Positions 8,046 through 16,042 of a stretch of DNA of 64,000 nucleotides are shown here, in pieces. The notes under the pieces are model-generated. The model searched no databases and had not been told where the DNA came from. It saw only the letters and a program-made list of their open reading frames with translations. Within the stretch, counting starts at the first letter, position 1. Each line of letters starts with the position of its first letter. Origin of the DNA: Bradyrhizobium sp. 132 (GTDB lineage: Bacteria; Pseudomonadota; Alphaproteobacteria; Rhizobiales; Xanthobacteraceae); assembly GCF_023074185.1 (NCBI RefSeq), contig NZ_JADPKY010000132.1, positions 62,001 to 126,000 of the forward strand. The letters run 5' to 3'. The position numbers and the translations under genes are program-made.

Positions 8046-8918
8046 TCAACCTTTCTCTGGAACGTAAGTGGAGGCCGCGGCCAGTCGCGCCTCGGTATTT
8101 TCCAGGCGCTTCTTTGCGGCCGCGCCGCCGAGCGAAAATGTCACGGCAGCGAGCGATTGCGCGATCGCAATGGCACCGGTGAGGCTCGGGAAAAAGCCGG
8201 GAGAGGAGGCCGCCTCGAACAGCAGCACGTGGTCGGCGCCTTCGGCCATCGGCGCCGATGGGCTATCCGCGATCGCGATCAGGCTCGCGCCGGCACGATA
8301 GGCGGCCTGCGCGACCCGGACGCTCGCATGTGTATAGGGCATGAAGCCGATGACGATGACGGCTTCGCCGGGCCGGAACGCGCCGAGGTCGAGATCGTCG
8401 GGGCCCGACGCACCGACGAGTTGCACCTGTTCGGGACGAAACAGCCGGAGCTCGTAATTCAGCAGCTCCGCGACGCTGCGGCAGCTCCGGTAGCCTGTGA
8501 TCCAGATCCGCTTGGCGTCGTGAAGTGCGCAGGCCGCTTCCGCGATCGGCTGGGCCCGAATGCGCGGAAGGCCAGCGGCCTCGGCCTCGAGCTTGTCGGT
8601 GACGAGCGCGACATCGGCGTTCGGGCCGTGACGGCGGCTCTTGGCGCGGCCGGAGAAGGGCGCGATCTGCGAGGGCCGCCGCGCCTCGGTCAGCGCCGCG
8701 CGCAATTCGTCCCAGCCCGAATAGCCGATCGCTTTCGCAAGCCGCGTGAACGCGGCCGGATCGGCGCCGGCAACCGCTGCGAGATCGCGCATCGAACGCG
8801 TGGTGGCGTCGTAATCATTGGCCGCGACGAAACGCCCGACCTCCTGCAACCGCATCGGGAGCGACGGCAACGCAATGCGCAGTTCGCTCAACGGCGAGGA
8901 TTTCGCGGGCTCGGCCAT
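8046..8918 (-). CDS. MurR/RpiR-family transcriptional regulator
   Basis: A 290-aa regulator with an N-terminal HTH_6 domain (about residues 15-90, containing MRDLAAVAGADPAAFTRLAKAIGYSGWDEL split over two helices) and a C-terminal SIS domain (about 125-260, IWITGYRSCRSVAELLNYEL). SIS domains usually bind phosphosugars, but members next to amino-acid genes are common in rhizobia. It heads the minus-strand set and is divergent from aapQ. A perfect inverted repeat lies just outside its start codon. Confidence 0.92.
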   Translation of the reverse strand: MAEPAKSSPLSELRIALPSLPMRLQEVGRFVAANDYDATTRSMRDLAAVAGADPAAFTRLAKAIGYSGWDELRAALTEARRPSQIAPFSGRAKSRRHGPNADVALVTDKLEAEAAGLPRIRAQPIAEAACALHDAKRIWITGYRSCRSVAELLNYELRLFRPEQVQLVGASGPDDLDLGAFRPGEAVIVIGFMPYTHASVRVAQAAYRAGASLIAIADSPSAPMAEGADHVLLFEAASSPGFFPSLTGAIAIAQSLAAVTFSLGGAAAKKRLENTEARLAAASTYVPEKG

Positions 8919-8926
8919 GAAACATT

Positions 8927-8955
8927 TGTTGCACGAAGTAGAGTTTGGTGCAACA
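8927..8955. promoter_or_regulatory. Perfect inverted repeat in the rpiR-aapQ divergent promoter
   Basis: TGTTGCAC (8927-8934) and GTGCAACA (8948-8955) are exact reverse complements separated by 13 bases. They lie in the 87-bp gap between the two divergent start codons, beginning 9 bases upstream of the rpiR start codon. This is the obvious candidate operator for the RpiR regulator acting on both transcripts. Binding itself is inferred. Confidence 0.6.
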
Positions 8956-9005
8956 GTTGACGTGCGCCGCCGGAAATCGCCCGTCTTGAGAAGGATTTTT
9001 GTGCT

Positions 9006-10193
9006 GTGACGTCAGACGCTCCGAGACCGCCGCCGCGCCGCCGCTTGTTCGGCGCTTTCGGGCAACGCGAGCTGAAAGGCCTGTTCTGGCAGGTCCTGGT
9101 GGTCGGGATCGCGGTCGCGGTCATCGTCTTCCTCTGGTCCAACACGGTCACTAATCTCTCCGCGCGCCGCATCACGACCGGATTTGCGTTCCTCGGCCGT
9201 GAGGCTGGCATGCCCATCGCCGACAGCCTGCTCGCCTACAATCCAAGAGACTCATATCTCTGGGCCTTCGTCGTCGGCATCGCCAACACCTTGCGCGTTG
9301 CCGTAATTGGCATCGTGCTCGCAACCATTTTGGGTACGCTGATCGGTATCTCGCGCTTGTCCGCGAACTGGTTGGTGTCGCGGCTTGCCGCCGTCTATGT
9401 GGAAACGCTCCGCGACATCCCGCTGCTGCTCCAGCTTTTGTTCTGGTATGTGCTGATGCAGGCACTGCCGGCCGCACGCGCGGCGTTTCGGCCGATCGAG
9501 GGCGTGTTCCTCTCCAATCGGGGCTTGATCCTGCCGGCGATTCCAACTGGGACGCCGCAGCTTTGGGTGCTCGGCACAGCAGTGCTGGGGCTTGTCGTGT
9601 TCTATGTCATCCAGCGACGGCTGATCTCACAGCAGATGCGCGACGGCAAGCCACGGTCGGCCTGGCCTTTCGCGCTTGGCTTCATTGTCGTGCTGCCGGC
9701 GCTCGTGTCCGCACTGCTCGGCGTATCCTGGATCATCGAATGGCCCGAGTTGCGCGGCTTCAACTTCGTCGGTGGACTGACGCTCGCGCCGGAATATTTT
9801 GCGCTCGTGATCGCGCTCGTCACTTATACCTCGGCCTTCATCGCCGAGATCGTGCGCAGCGGCATCCAGTCGGTGCCGCGCGGCCAGTGGGATGCCGCCA
9901 ATGCGCTGGGTCTCCGCCGCAGCTTCATGCTGCGGCAGATCATCCTGCCGCAGGCGTTGCGCGTGATCGTGCCGCCGATGACGAGCCAGTACCTCAACCT
10001 GACCAAGAACTCTTCGCTCGCGGTGGCGATCGGCTATCAGGACGTGGTCTCGATCGCCAACACCACGCTGAACCAGACGGGCCAGGCGATCGAGGCGATT
10101 GCTTTGATCATGGCGGTGTTCCTCACCATCAGCCTCGGCATCAGCTTTTTCATGAACTGGTACAATTCGCGCATCGCGCTGGTGGAGCGCTGA
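9006..10193 (+). CDS. aapQ: Amino-acid ABC transporter permease (AapQ-like)
   Basis: A 395-aa inner-membrane permease, long for this family because of the extra loop and helices typical of AapQ/BztB. The ABC-coupling EAA-type loop reads AAALGLRR-like in DAANALGLRRSFMLRQIILPQALR. The start is GTG at 9006 with AAGGA ten bases upstream; a GTG at 9001 is not usable because a stop follows. It is followed by aapM after 2 bases. It forms a heteromeric channel with AapM and needs an AapP-type ATPase not present here. Confidence 0.93.
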   Translation: MTSDAPRPPPRRRLFGAFGQRELKGLFWQVLVVGIAVAVIVFLWSNTVTNLSARRITTGFAFLGREAGMPIADSLLAYNPRDSYLWAFVVGIANTLRVAVIGIVLATILGTLIGISRLSANWLVSRLAAVYVETLRDIPLLLQLLFWYVLMQALPAARAAFRPIEGVFLSNRGLILPAIPTGTPQLWVLGTAVLGLVVFYVIQRRLISQQMRDGKPRSAWPFALGFIVVLPALVSALLGVSWIIEWPELRGFNFVGGLTLAPEYFALVIALVTYTSAFIAEIVRSGIQSVPRGQWDAANALGLRRSFMLRQIILPQALRVIVPPMTSQYLNLTKNSSLAVAIGYQDVVSIANTTLNQTGQAIEAIALIMAVFLTISLGISFFMNWYNSRIALVER

Positions 10194-10195
10194 TC

Positions 10196-11302
10196 ATGAC
10201 GGCGATCGCCGACATTCCGGAAGCACCGCGCGCCGCCCGTCGCCCGCAAATCGGCAACCCGGTGCTGCGCTGGCTGCGCACCAATTTGTTCTCGTCGATT
10301 CCGAACGGCATCCTCTCAGTCGTGCTGCTGGCGGTGCTCGCCAAGGGTGTCTTCAGCTTAGTGCTGTGGGGAATCGCGAACGCAGTCTGGTTGACGCCGG
10401 CGAACGATTCCAGTGCCTGCCGCGCAGTGCGCGGCGTCGGTGCGTGCTGGGCGATCATACCCGAAAAGTACCGCTTCATCCTGTTTGGCACCTATCCGTT
10501 CGACCAGCAGTGGCGGCCGGCGCTGGCGGTGCTGCTCTTCATCGCCCTGTTCTATCTCTCCACCCGCCGCGCCTTATGGCGGCGCGAACTGGCCTATCTC
10601 TGGATCGGAGCGCTGGCGCTGATCAGCGTGCTGATGTGGGGCGGCGTGTTCGGTTTGTCGTTCGTCTCGCAGGACCGTTGGGGCGGCTTGCCGGTGACGC
10701 TGATCCTGGCGACGTTCGGTCTCGCGTTCGGCTTCCCGCTCGGCATCCTGGTTGCCCTCGGCCGTCGTTCGAAGCTGCCGGCAATCCGCTCGCTCAGCGT
10801 GCTCTATGTCGAGCTGATCCGCGGCGTGCCGCTGGTCAGTCTGTTGTTCATGGCGAGCGTGATGTTTCCGCTGTTCATGCCTGCCGGATTCAACATCGAC
10901 AAGCTCTTGCGCGCGCAGATCGCGATCATCCTGTTCGCCGGTGCCTATCTTGCCGAAGTCATCCGCGGCGGCCTTCAGGCCGTGCCGAGCGGACAGTATG
11001 AGGCCGCTGATGCGCTGGGGTTGTCCTATTGGCGCAAGAACCGGCTGATCGTCCTGCCGCAGGCGATCCGCCACGTCATCCCGCCGCTGGTCAACACCTT
11101 CATCGCCTTCTTCAAGGACACCAGCCTCGTCCTGATCATCGGTATCTTCGACCTGCTGACGACGGCGAAGACCGCGATCATCGATCCCGCGTGGCAGCAA
11201 TTCTCCGTCGAAGTCTACATCTTCGTCGCCGCCATCTATTTCGTCTTCTGCTTCGCGATGTCGCGGTATAGCCGGAGTTTGGAGGCGACGCGCGCGGGCT
11301 AG
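10196..11302 (+). CDS. aapM: Amino-acid ABC transporter permease (AapM-like)
   Basis: A 368-aa permease paired with AapQ. About eight hydrophobic segments are visible, and the coupling loop is EAADALGLSYWRKNRLIVLPQ. The ATG at 10196 follows the aapQ stop by 2 bases and has a GGAG site upstream. The N-terminal half contains the long periplasmic insertion (around residues 70-95) seen in AapM/BztC. No ATPase gene follows; instead a family A repeat and the convergent amidase gene come next. Confidence 0.93.
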   Translation: MTAIADIPEAPRAARRPQIGNPVLRWLRTNLFSSIPNGILSVVLLAVLAKGVFSLVLWGIANAVWLTPANDSSACRAVRGVGACWAIIPEKYRFILFGTYPFDQQWRPALAVLLFIALFYLSTRRALWRRELAYLWIGALALISVLMWGGVFGLSFVSQDRWGGLPVTLILATFGLAFGFPLGILVALGRRSKLPAIRSLSVLYVELIRGVPLVSLLFMASVMFPLFMPAGFNIDKLLRAQIAIILFAGAYLAEVIRGGLQAVPSGQYEAADALGLSYWRKNRLIVLPQAIRHVIPPLVNTFIAFFKDTSLVLIIGIFDLLTTAKTAIIDPAWQQFSVEVYIFVAAIYFVFCFAMSRYSRSLEATRAG

Positions 11303-11307
11303 ATATC

Positions 11308-11361
11308 TCGTGCCCCGGACGAGGTGCAACGCGTCAGCGCTGCCGCTCGTCCGGGGCTCGA
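11308..11361. repeat. Family A palindromic repeat, short copy
   Basis: A 54-bp copy with complementary ends TCGTGCCCCGGACGAG and CTCGTCCGGGGCTCGA. It lies between the stops of the convergent aapM and amidase genes and can form a strong hairpin, so it may serve as a bidirectional terminator. Confidence 0.8.
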
Positions 11362-11365
11362 GAAG

Positions 11366-12784
11366 TTACTTCTTCACTTTTGGATCAATCGGCGTCGTGC
11401 CCCGCAGACCCAGAATATCCTCCAGCACCTTCGCGCCCGCGAGCACGTCAGCGTCGCTCCGGGGCGCGCCGACCACCTGCACACCAACCGGCAGGCCCGA
11501 CGCCGTGAAGCCGCACGGCAGCGACAACGCCGGGCAGCAAGCGAGCGTGATGGCGTAGACGATGCCGAGCCATTCGACGTAATTGTCGAACCTCTTGCCC
11601 GCGCATTCGGCGACGTAGCGGTTCTCGATCGGGAACGGCGGCACGATCGTGGTCGGTACCAGCAGCAGATCGTAGGTCTGGAAGAACTCGACCGCACGGG
11701 CGGTCATGCCGACGCGCTGAGCTTCGGCGCGCTCGAGCTGCTCGACGGTGAGCTTGAGACCTTCCTCGATGTTCCAGATCACCTCGGGCTTGAGCAGGTC
11801 GCGCTTGGTGCGGAGCAGCTGCGCCTTGCTGATCGCGAAGTCGAACGCGCGGAGCACGTGGAAGCACTCATGCGCCTCGCGCCAATCCGGATGCGCCTCC
11901 TCGACGATGGCACCGGCTTCGGCAAAGCGTTCCGCCGCCTTGCGCGTGAGCGCCTTGACTTCGGGGTCGACCGGGGTGATGCCGAGATCAGCGGAGTAGG
12001 CGATGCGCTTCGGCTTTTTGCCCGACCGCGCGGCCGTCAGGAACGAGGTCGCGGGCGCCGGCAGCGACAGCGGGTCGGCGGCATAATCGCCGCTCATAGC
12101 ATCCAGGAGCAGCGCGAGGTCTTCGACATTGCGTGCCATCGGGCCCTGCACGCCGAGATTGCGGTCGATGCCCGCTTTCGGCGTGTGCGCGACGCGGCCG
12201 ATGCTCGGTCGCATGCCGACGATCCCGCAGAAGCTCGCGGGGCTGCGCAAGCTGCCGCCCATGTCCGAGCCCTGTGCGAGCCAGGCCATGCCGGTCGCGA
12301 GCGCCACCGCCGCGCCGCCGGAGGAGCCGGCGGCGGATTTCGAAATGTCCCAGGGGTTGAGGGTCGCGCCGAATACCTCGTTGAAGGTGTTGGCGCCGGC
12401 ACCGAATTCCGGCGTGTTGGACTTGGCGTAGACGACCGCACCATTGGCTTCGAGGTTCTCGACCATGAGGTCGGACTTCGCTGGGATATTGTTTTTGTAG
12501 ATCGGCGAGCCCTGGGTGTTCAGCACGCCTGCAACATCGGTCAGGTCCTTGATCGGCACCGGCAGGCCTGCGAGCAATCCGCGCGCGCCGGCCGGCTTCT
12601 GCATCAGCGCCTTGGCGCTATCCCGCGCGCGATCGAAGCACAGCGTCGGCAGCGCATTGACCTTGCCGTCGACTTCACCGATGCGCTTCTCCAGCGCATC
12701 CAGCAGCTCCAGCGGCGAGACCTCGCCGGATCGCAGCTTGTCGACGACGACGCAGGCGGTTTCGCGGATCAGATCCTGAGACAA
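11366..12784 (-). CDS. Amidase-signature family amidase
   Basis: A 472-aa amidase-signature enzyme. The Ser-cisSer-Lys triad can be placed: Lys in VPIKDLTDVAG, Ser in AGSSGGAAVALATG, and Ser in GSDMGGSLR. It hydrolyses an amide to a carboxylic acid and ammonia (or amine), or belongs to the family of GatA-like enzymes. No gatB or gatC is nearby, which argues against tRNA amidation. The start is TTG at 12784, supported by AGGAG eight bases upstream. It is downstream of the SDR gene on the same strand but separated by a family B repeat. Confidence 0.92.
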   Translation of the reverse strand: MSQDLIRETACVVVDKLRSGEVSPLELLDALEKRIGEVDGKVNALPTLCFDRARDSAKALMQKPAGARGLLAGLPVPIKDLTDVAGVLNTQGSPIYKNNIPAKSDLMVENLEANGAVVYAKSNTPEFGAGANTFNEVFGATLNPWDISKSAAGSSGGAAVALATGMAWLAQGSDMGGSLRSPASFCGIVGMRPSIGRVAHTPKAGIDRNLGVQGPMARNVEDLALLLDAMSGDYAADPLSLPAPATSFLTAARSGKKPKRIAYSADLGITPVDPEVKALTRKAAERFAEAGAIVEEAHPDWREAHECFHVLRAFDFAISKAQLLRTKRDLLKPEVIWNIEEGLKLTVEQLERAEAQRVGMTARAVEFFQTYDLLLVPTTIVPPFPIENRYVAECAGKRFDNYVEWLGIVYAITLACCPALSLPCGFTASGLPVGVQVVGAPRSDADVLAGAKVLEDILGLRGTTPIDPKVKK

Positions 12785-12810
12785 TTATTTTACTCCTGTG
12801 CTTATTGAAC

Positions 12811-12888
12811 CGTCATTGCGAGCGCAGCGAAGCAATCCAGTCTGTCTGCGGAAAGATTCTGGATTGCTTCGCGTCGCTCGCAATGACA
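12811..12888. repeat. Family B palindromic repeat (CATTGCGAGCGCAGCGAAGC...)
   Basis: The arms GTCATTGCGAGCGCAGCGAA and TTCGCGTCGCTCGCAATGAC are near-perfect reverse complements around a shorter centre that also contains CAATCCAG and CTGGATTG. The same family is found at 47785-47870 and as a half element at 50151-50180. It lies in the SDR-amidase gap. Confidence 0.8.
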
Positions 12889-12895
12889 GAAAAAC

Positions 12896-13672
12896 TCAAC
12901 CCCATCCCGCGCTGATGCCGCCATCCACCGTATAGATGACGCCCGATGTATAGCCGGCGCGATCCGACGCCAGGAACGCCATGAGGTCGCCGATTTCGCG
13001 GGCATGCGCCGGCCTGCCGAGCGGCAGGCTCTTCTGGAATTCCTTGTAGCGGCTCTCGTCGCCGAACTGGTGCTTTGCCCGCGTCTTCAGCAGGGTGACG
13101 TGACGGTCGGTGCCGACCGGGCCGGGATTGATGCCGACCACGCGGATGTTGTCGGCGAGGCTCTTGCCCCCGAGCGCGCGGGTGAAGGCCATCAGCGCGG
13201 CATTGCCGGCGCTGCCGCAAATGTAGTTGGCGTCGAACTTCTCGCCGGCCGCGCCGATGTCGTTGACGATCACGCCGCCGCCCTTTGCCTTCATCTGCGC
13301 GTAAATCATGCGCGTGAGGTTGATGTAGCCGAACACTTTCAATTCCCAGGCGTGCCGCCAGGTCGCCTCGTCGATCTTGTCGATGGAGCCGCCGGGGATG
13401 TCGCCTGCATTGTTGACGAGCACGTCGATGTCGGCGGCCTCCTTCGCCAGCCGCGCCAAATCCTCAGTCTTGCGCAGATCGACAATGCTCGTCGCGGCAT
13501 CGATCTGATGGGCGGAGCGCAGGCGCTCGGTCAGCGCCTTGAGCTGATCGCCATTGCGGGCGGCGAGGAGGAGATGGCAGCCTTCCTCGGCAAAGGCCTC
13601 GGCGGCGGCTGCGCCGATGCCCTTGGACGCACCCGTGATCAGGACGCGTTTGCCACGCAGATGCAGATCCAT
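12896..13672 (-). CDS. SDR-family oxidoreductase lacking the YxxxK motif
   Basis: A 258-aa Rossmann protein with the nucleotide-binding motif TGASKGIG (13-20) and NNAG (87-90). In the catalytic region the sequence is NDIGAAG...NYICGSAGNAAL. Tyr150 is present, but four residues on is Ser154 instead of Lys, and the upstream catalytic Ser is replaced too. It may bind NAD(P) without normal SDR chemistry, or use another arrangement. It is divergent from the tartrate dehydrogenase gene across a region with operator-like repeats. Confidence 0.88.
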   Translation of the reverse strand: MDLHLRGKRVLITGASKGIGAAAAEAFAEEGCHLLLAARNGDQLKALTERLRSAHQIDAATSIVDLRKTEDLARLAKEAADIDVLVNNAGDIPGGSIDKIDEATWRHAWELKVFGYINLTRMIYAQMKAKGGGVIVNDIGAAGEKFDANYICGSAGNAALMAFTRALGGKSLADNIRVVGINPGPVGTDRHVTLLKTRAKHQFGDESRYKEFQKSLPLGRPAHAREIGDLMAFLASDRAGYTSGVIYTVDGGISAGWG

Positions 13673-13735
13673 GGAAGTTACTCGCTCGGTGAGAACAGGA
13701 TGAAATCAGTAGGCGGTTGGCCGCGCCATGGTCAA

Positions 13736-13784
13736 CATTGCAGTGCAGCGTTGCACTGCCGCCGCGTTTGGTCCATTGCAGTGC
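13736..13784. promoter_or_regulatory. Operator-like inverted and direct repeats between the SDR and ttuC genes
   Basis: GCAGTGCA (13740-13747) and TGCACTGC (13752-13759) form a perfect 8-bp inverted repeat with a 4-base spacer. The 11-mer CATTGCAGTGC occurs at 13736-13746 and again at 13774-13784, a 38-bp spacing close to whole turns of DNA. The cluster sits 45-93 bases upstream of the ttuC start and 64 bases from the SDR start. No regulator gene is adjacent. Confidence 0.5.
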
Positions 13785-13828
13785 GGTCAAAAAGGCGGCG
13801 GCTGCCGGACCAATCAAGGACGTTCTCG

Positions 13829-14902
13829 ATGAGCAAGAAACAATACCGGATCGCGGTCATTCCCGGTGACGGCATCGGCAAGGAAGTGATGCCGGAGGGT
13901 CTGCGCGTTCTGGAGACCGCAGCGAAGAAGCACGGGGTGTCTCTTCATTTCGATCATTTCGACTTCTCGTCCTGGGACTATTACGAGAAGCACGGCCAGA
14001 TGATGCCGGACGATTGGAAGCACAAGATCGGCAAGCACGATGCCATCTACTTCGGTGCGGTTGGCTGGCCGGCCAAGATTCCGGATCACGTCTCGCTGTG
14101 GGGTTCACTGATCAAATTCCGCCGCGAGTTCGATCAGTATGTGAATTTGCGTCCGGTGCGGCTGATGCCGGGCGTGCCGTCGCCGCTGGCAAACCGCAAG
14201 CCAGGCGAGATCGATTTCTGGGTGGTGCGCGAGAATACCGAGGGCGAATATTCGTCCGTCGGCGGCCGCATGTTCCCGGACACCGACCGCGAGTTCGTGA
14301 CGCAGCAGACGGTGATGACCCGCATCGGCGTCGATCGCATCCTGAAATTCGCCTTCGAGCTCGCGCAGTCGCGGCCGAAGAAGCACCTGACCTCGGCGAC
14401 CAAGTCGAACGGCATCTCCATCACCATGCCCTATTGGGACGAGCGCGTGGAGGCGATGGCCAAGAAGTTTCCGGGCGTGAAATGGGACAAGTACCACATC
14501 GACATTTTGACGGCGAACTTCGTGCTGCATCCGGACTGGTTCGACGTCGTGGTCGGCTCGAACTTGTTCGGCGACATCCTGTCCGATCTCGGCCCGGCCT
14601 GCACCGGCACCATCGGCATCGCGCCGTCGGGCAACATCAACCCCGAGGGCAATTTCCCGTCGGTGTTCGAGCCGGTGCACGGCTCGGCGCCAGATATCGC
14701 GGGGCAGGGAATTGCGAACCCGATCGGTGCGATCTGGTCGGGCGCGATGATGCTCGAGCATCTCGGCGAGAAGGAAGCCGGCAAGTCGATCGTAGATGCG
14801 ATCGAGCGCACGCTGGCCGAGCGCACGCTCCGCACCAAGGACCTGGGCGGCAATGCTGACACCACGGCTTGCGGCAAGGCAGTCGCGGAGATGGTGGATT
14901 AG
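13829..14902 (+). CDS. ttuC: Tartrate dehydrogenase / D-malate dehydrogenase
   Basis: A 357-aa member of the isocitrate/isopropylmalate dehydrogenase family. Visible motifs are IPGDGIGKEV (10-19), WGSLIKFRREFDQYVNLRP for substrate binding, ENTEGEYSSVGG, and the metal aspartates in NLFGDILSDLG. The SLWGSL and KFRREFDQYVNLRP versions favour tartrate/D-malate enzymes over LeuB. It oxidises and often decarboxylates D-malate, tartrate or related acids using NAD and Mn. The ATG at 13829 fits the family N-terminus. It is transcribed alone, facing the Ldh-family gene. Confidence 0.9.
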   Translation: MSKKQYRIAVIPGDGIGKEVMPEGLRVLETAAKKHGVSLHFDHFDFSSWDYYEKHGQMMPDDWKHKIGKHDAIYFGAVGWPAKIPDHVSLWGSLIKFRREFDQYVNLRPVRLMPGVPSPLANRKPGEIDFWVVRENTEGEYSSVGGRMFPDTDREFVTQQTVMTRIGVDRILKFAFELAQSRPKKHLTSATKSNGISITMPYWDERVEAMAKKFPGVKWDKYHIDILTANFVLHPDWFDVVVGSNLFGDILSDLGPACTGTIGIAPSGNINPEGNFPSVFEPVHGSAPDIAGQGIANPIGAIWSGAMMLEHLGEKEAGKSIVDAIERTLAERTLRTKDLGGNADTTACGKAVAEMVD

Positions 14903-14927
14903 TTTGATCCGCTAACCGCGGGGTGGC

Positions 14928-14949
14928 CGTCCCGGCCTTCGCCGGGACG
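14928..14949. terminator. Hairpin between convergent ttuC and Ldh genes
   Basis: CGTCCCGGC (14928-14936), a CTTC loop, and GCCGGGACG (14941-14949) form a perfect 9-bp stem. It sits between two stop codons of convergent genes. No T-run follows, so intrinsic termination is uncertain; it may also be a short member of the intergenic palindromes. Confidence 0.5.
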
Positions 14950-14957
14950 ACATAGAG

Positions 14958-16031
14958 CTACCCCGCGATCTTTTCGATCGCCGCCTGATCCAGCCCAAAC
15001 TTCTTCCCGGCTTCCAGAATCTCCTGCCAGGTGGTCGGATCAACCGGAATACCTTCCGCCAGACGCTTCTTCTTCGTCTCGCGCTCGGGCTCGCCGGCGA
15101 TCTTCACCTTGCCGACGCCGGGGGCGGGCGGTGAGCCGGTATGCCAGGCGACGAAGCCCTCGACCTCGCGCGCCAGGTTCTCGCCGGTGCCGAGCTTGCC
15201 CGGGTCGATGATGATCGAGAGCATGCCGTTGAGGACGTTGTGCTTGCCGTCGGACGGGCCCTTGACCACCTGCCCGCCGGAGAGCGCGCCGCCGAGGATT
15301 TCGCACACCAGCGCGAGCCCCGAACCCTTGTGCTCGCCGAACGGCAGGATGGCGCCGTGCGGCGGGATCACGGTGTAGCGCGGATTAGTGGTGGGCTTGC
15401 CTTCATTGTCGATGATGGTGCCGGGTTCGAGCTCGACGCCCTTGTTGTGGGCGACACGGGTCTTGCCCTGCGCGATCCTGCTGGTGGCGAAGTCGAGCAC
15501 GATCGGCTCCTTGCCCCTGCGCGGGATGCCGACGCAGAAGGGGTTGGTGCCGTGGCGCGCATCGCTGCCGCCCCAGGGCGCCACGATCGGGCGCGAGATC
15601 ACGTTAACGAAGTGAATCGATACCAGTCCGTGGTCGATGCACTGCTCGGCCCAGTGGCCAATGCGGCCGATGTGGTGCGAGTTCGACAGGCCGACGAGAC
15701 ACACGCCGTTGCGCTTGGCGCGCTCGGCCGCCAGTTCCATCGCTTCATGGCCGATCACCTGGCCGTAGCCGGTGAGGCCGTCGAGGGTGAGAAGCGGACC
15801 AGTATCGAGCACGATCTTGACGTGCTGGTTCACGGCGAGGCCGCCCGTGGTGACGCTCTGGACGTAGCGCGGGATCATGCCGACGCCGTGCGAGTCATGT
15901 CCCCTGAGGTTGGCCTCGACGAGGTTCGTGGATACGAGCTCGGCCTCGCGGTCCGTGGAGCCGCCGGCCTTGACAATGGCGCGGACGACGTTGGTGAGCG
16001 GCTGTGCCTTGATGGTGCGATAGTCGGCCAT
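14958..16031 (-). CDS. Ldh-family (malate/L-lactate/ureidoglycolate) dehydrogenase
   Basis: A 357-aa member of the Ldh_2 family, whose fold is not Rossmann. The catalytic His is in GHDSHGVGMIPRYV near residue 50, and the NAD site includes HGTNPFCVGIPR and VLDFATSRIAQGK. The family oxidises 2-hydroxy acids, including malate, sulfolactate and ureidoglycolate. I chose the internal ATG at 16031 because it lies after the upstream stop (16043) and matches the family start MADYRTI. It is the last gene of the LysR-M20-2HADH set. Confidence 0.9.
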   Translation of the reverse strand: MADYRTIKAQPLTNVVRAIVKAGGSTDREAELVSTNLVEANLRGHDSHGVGMIPRYVQSVTTGGLAVNQHVKIVLDTGPLLTLDGLTGYGQVIGHEAMELAAERAKRNGVCLVGLSNSHHIGRIGHWAEQCIDHGLVSIHFVNVISRPIVAPWGGSDARHGTNPFCVGIPRRGKEPIVLDFATSRIAQGKTRVAHNKGVELEPGTIIDNEGKPTTNPRYTVIPPHGAILPFGEHKGSGLALVCEILGGALSGGQVVKGPSDGKHNVLNGMLSIIIDPGKLGTGENLAREVEGFVAWHTGSPPAPGVGKVKIAGEPERETKKKRLAEGIPVDPTTWQEILEAGKKFGLDQAAIEKIAG

Positions 16032-16042
16032 TGTTATTGCTC

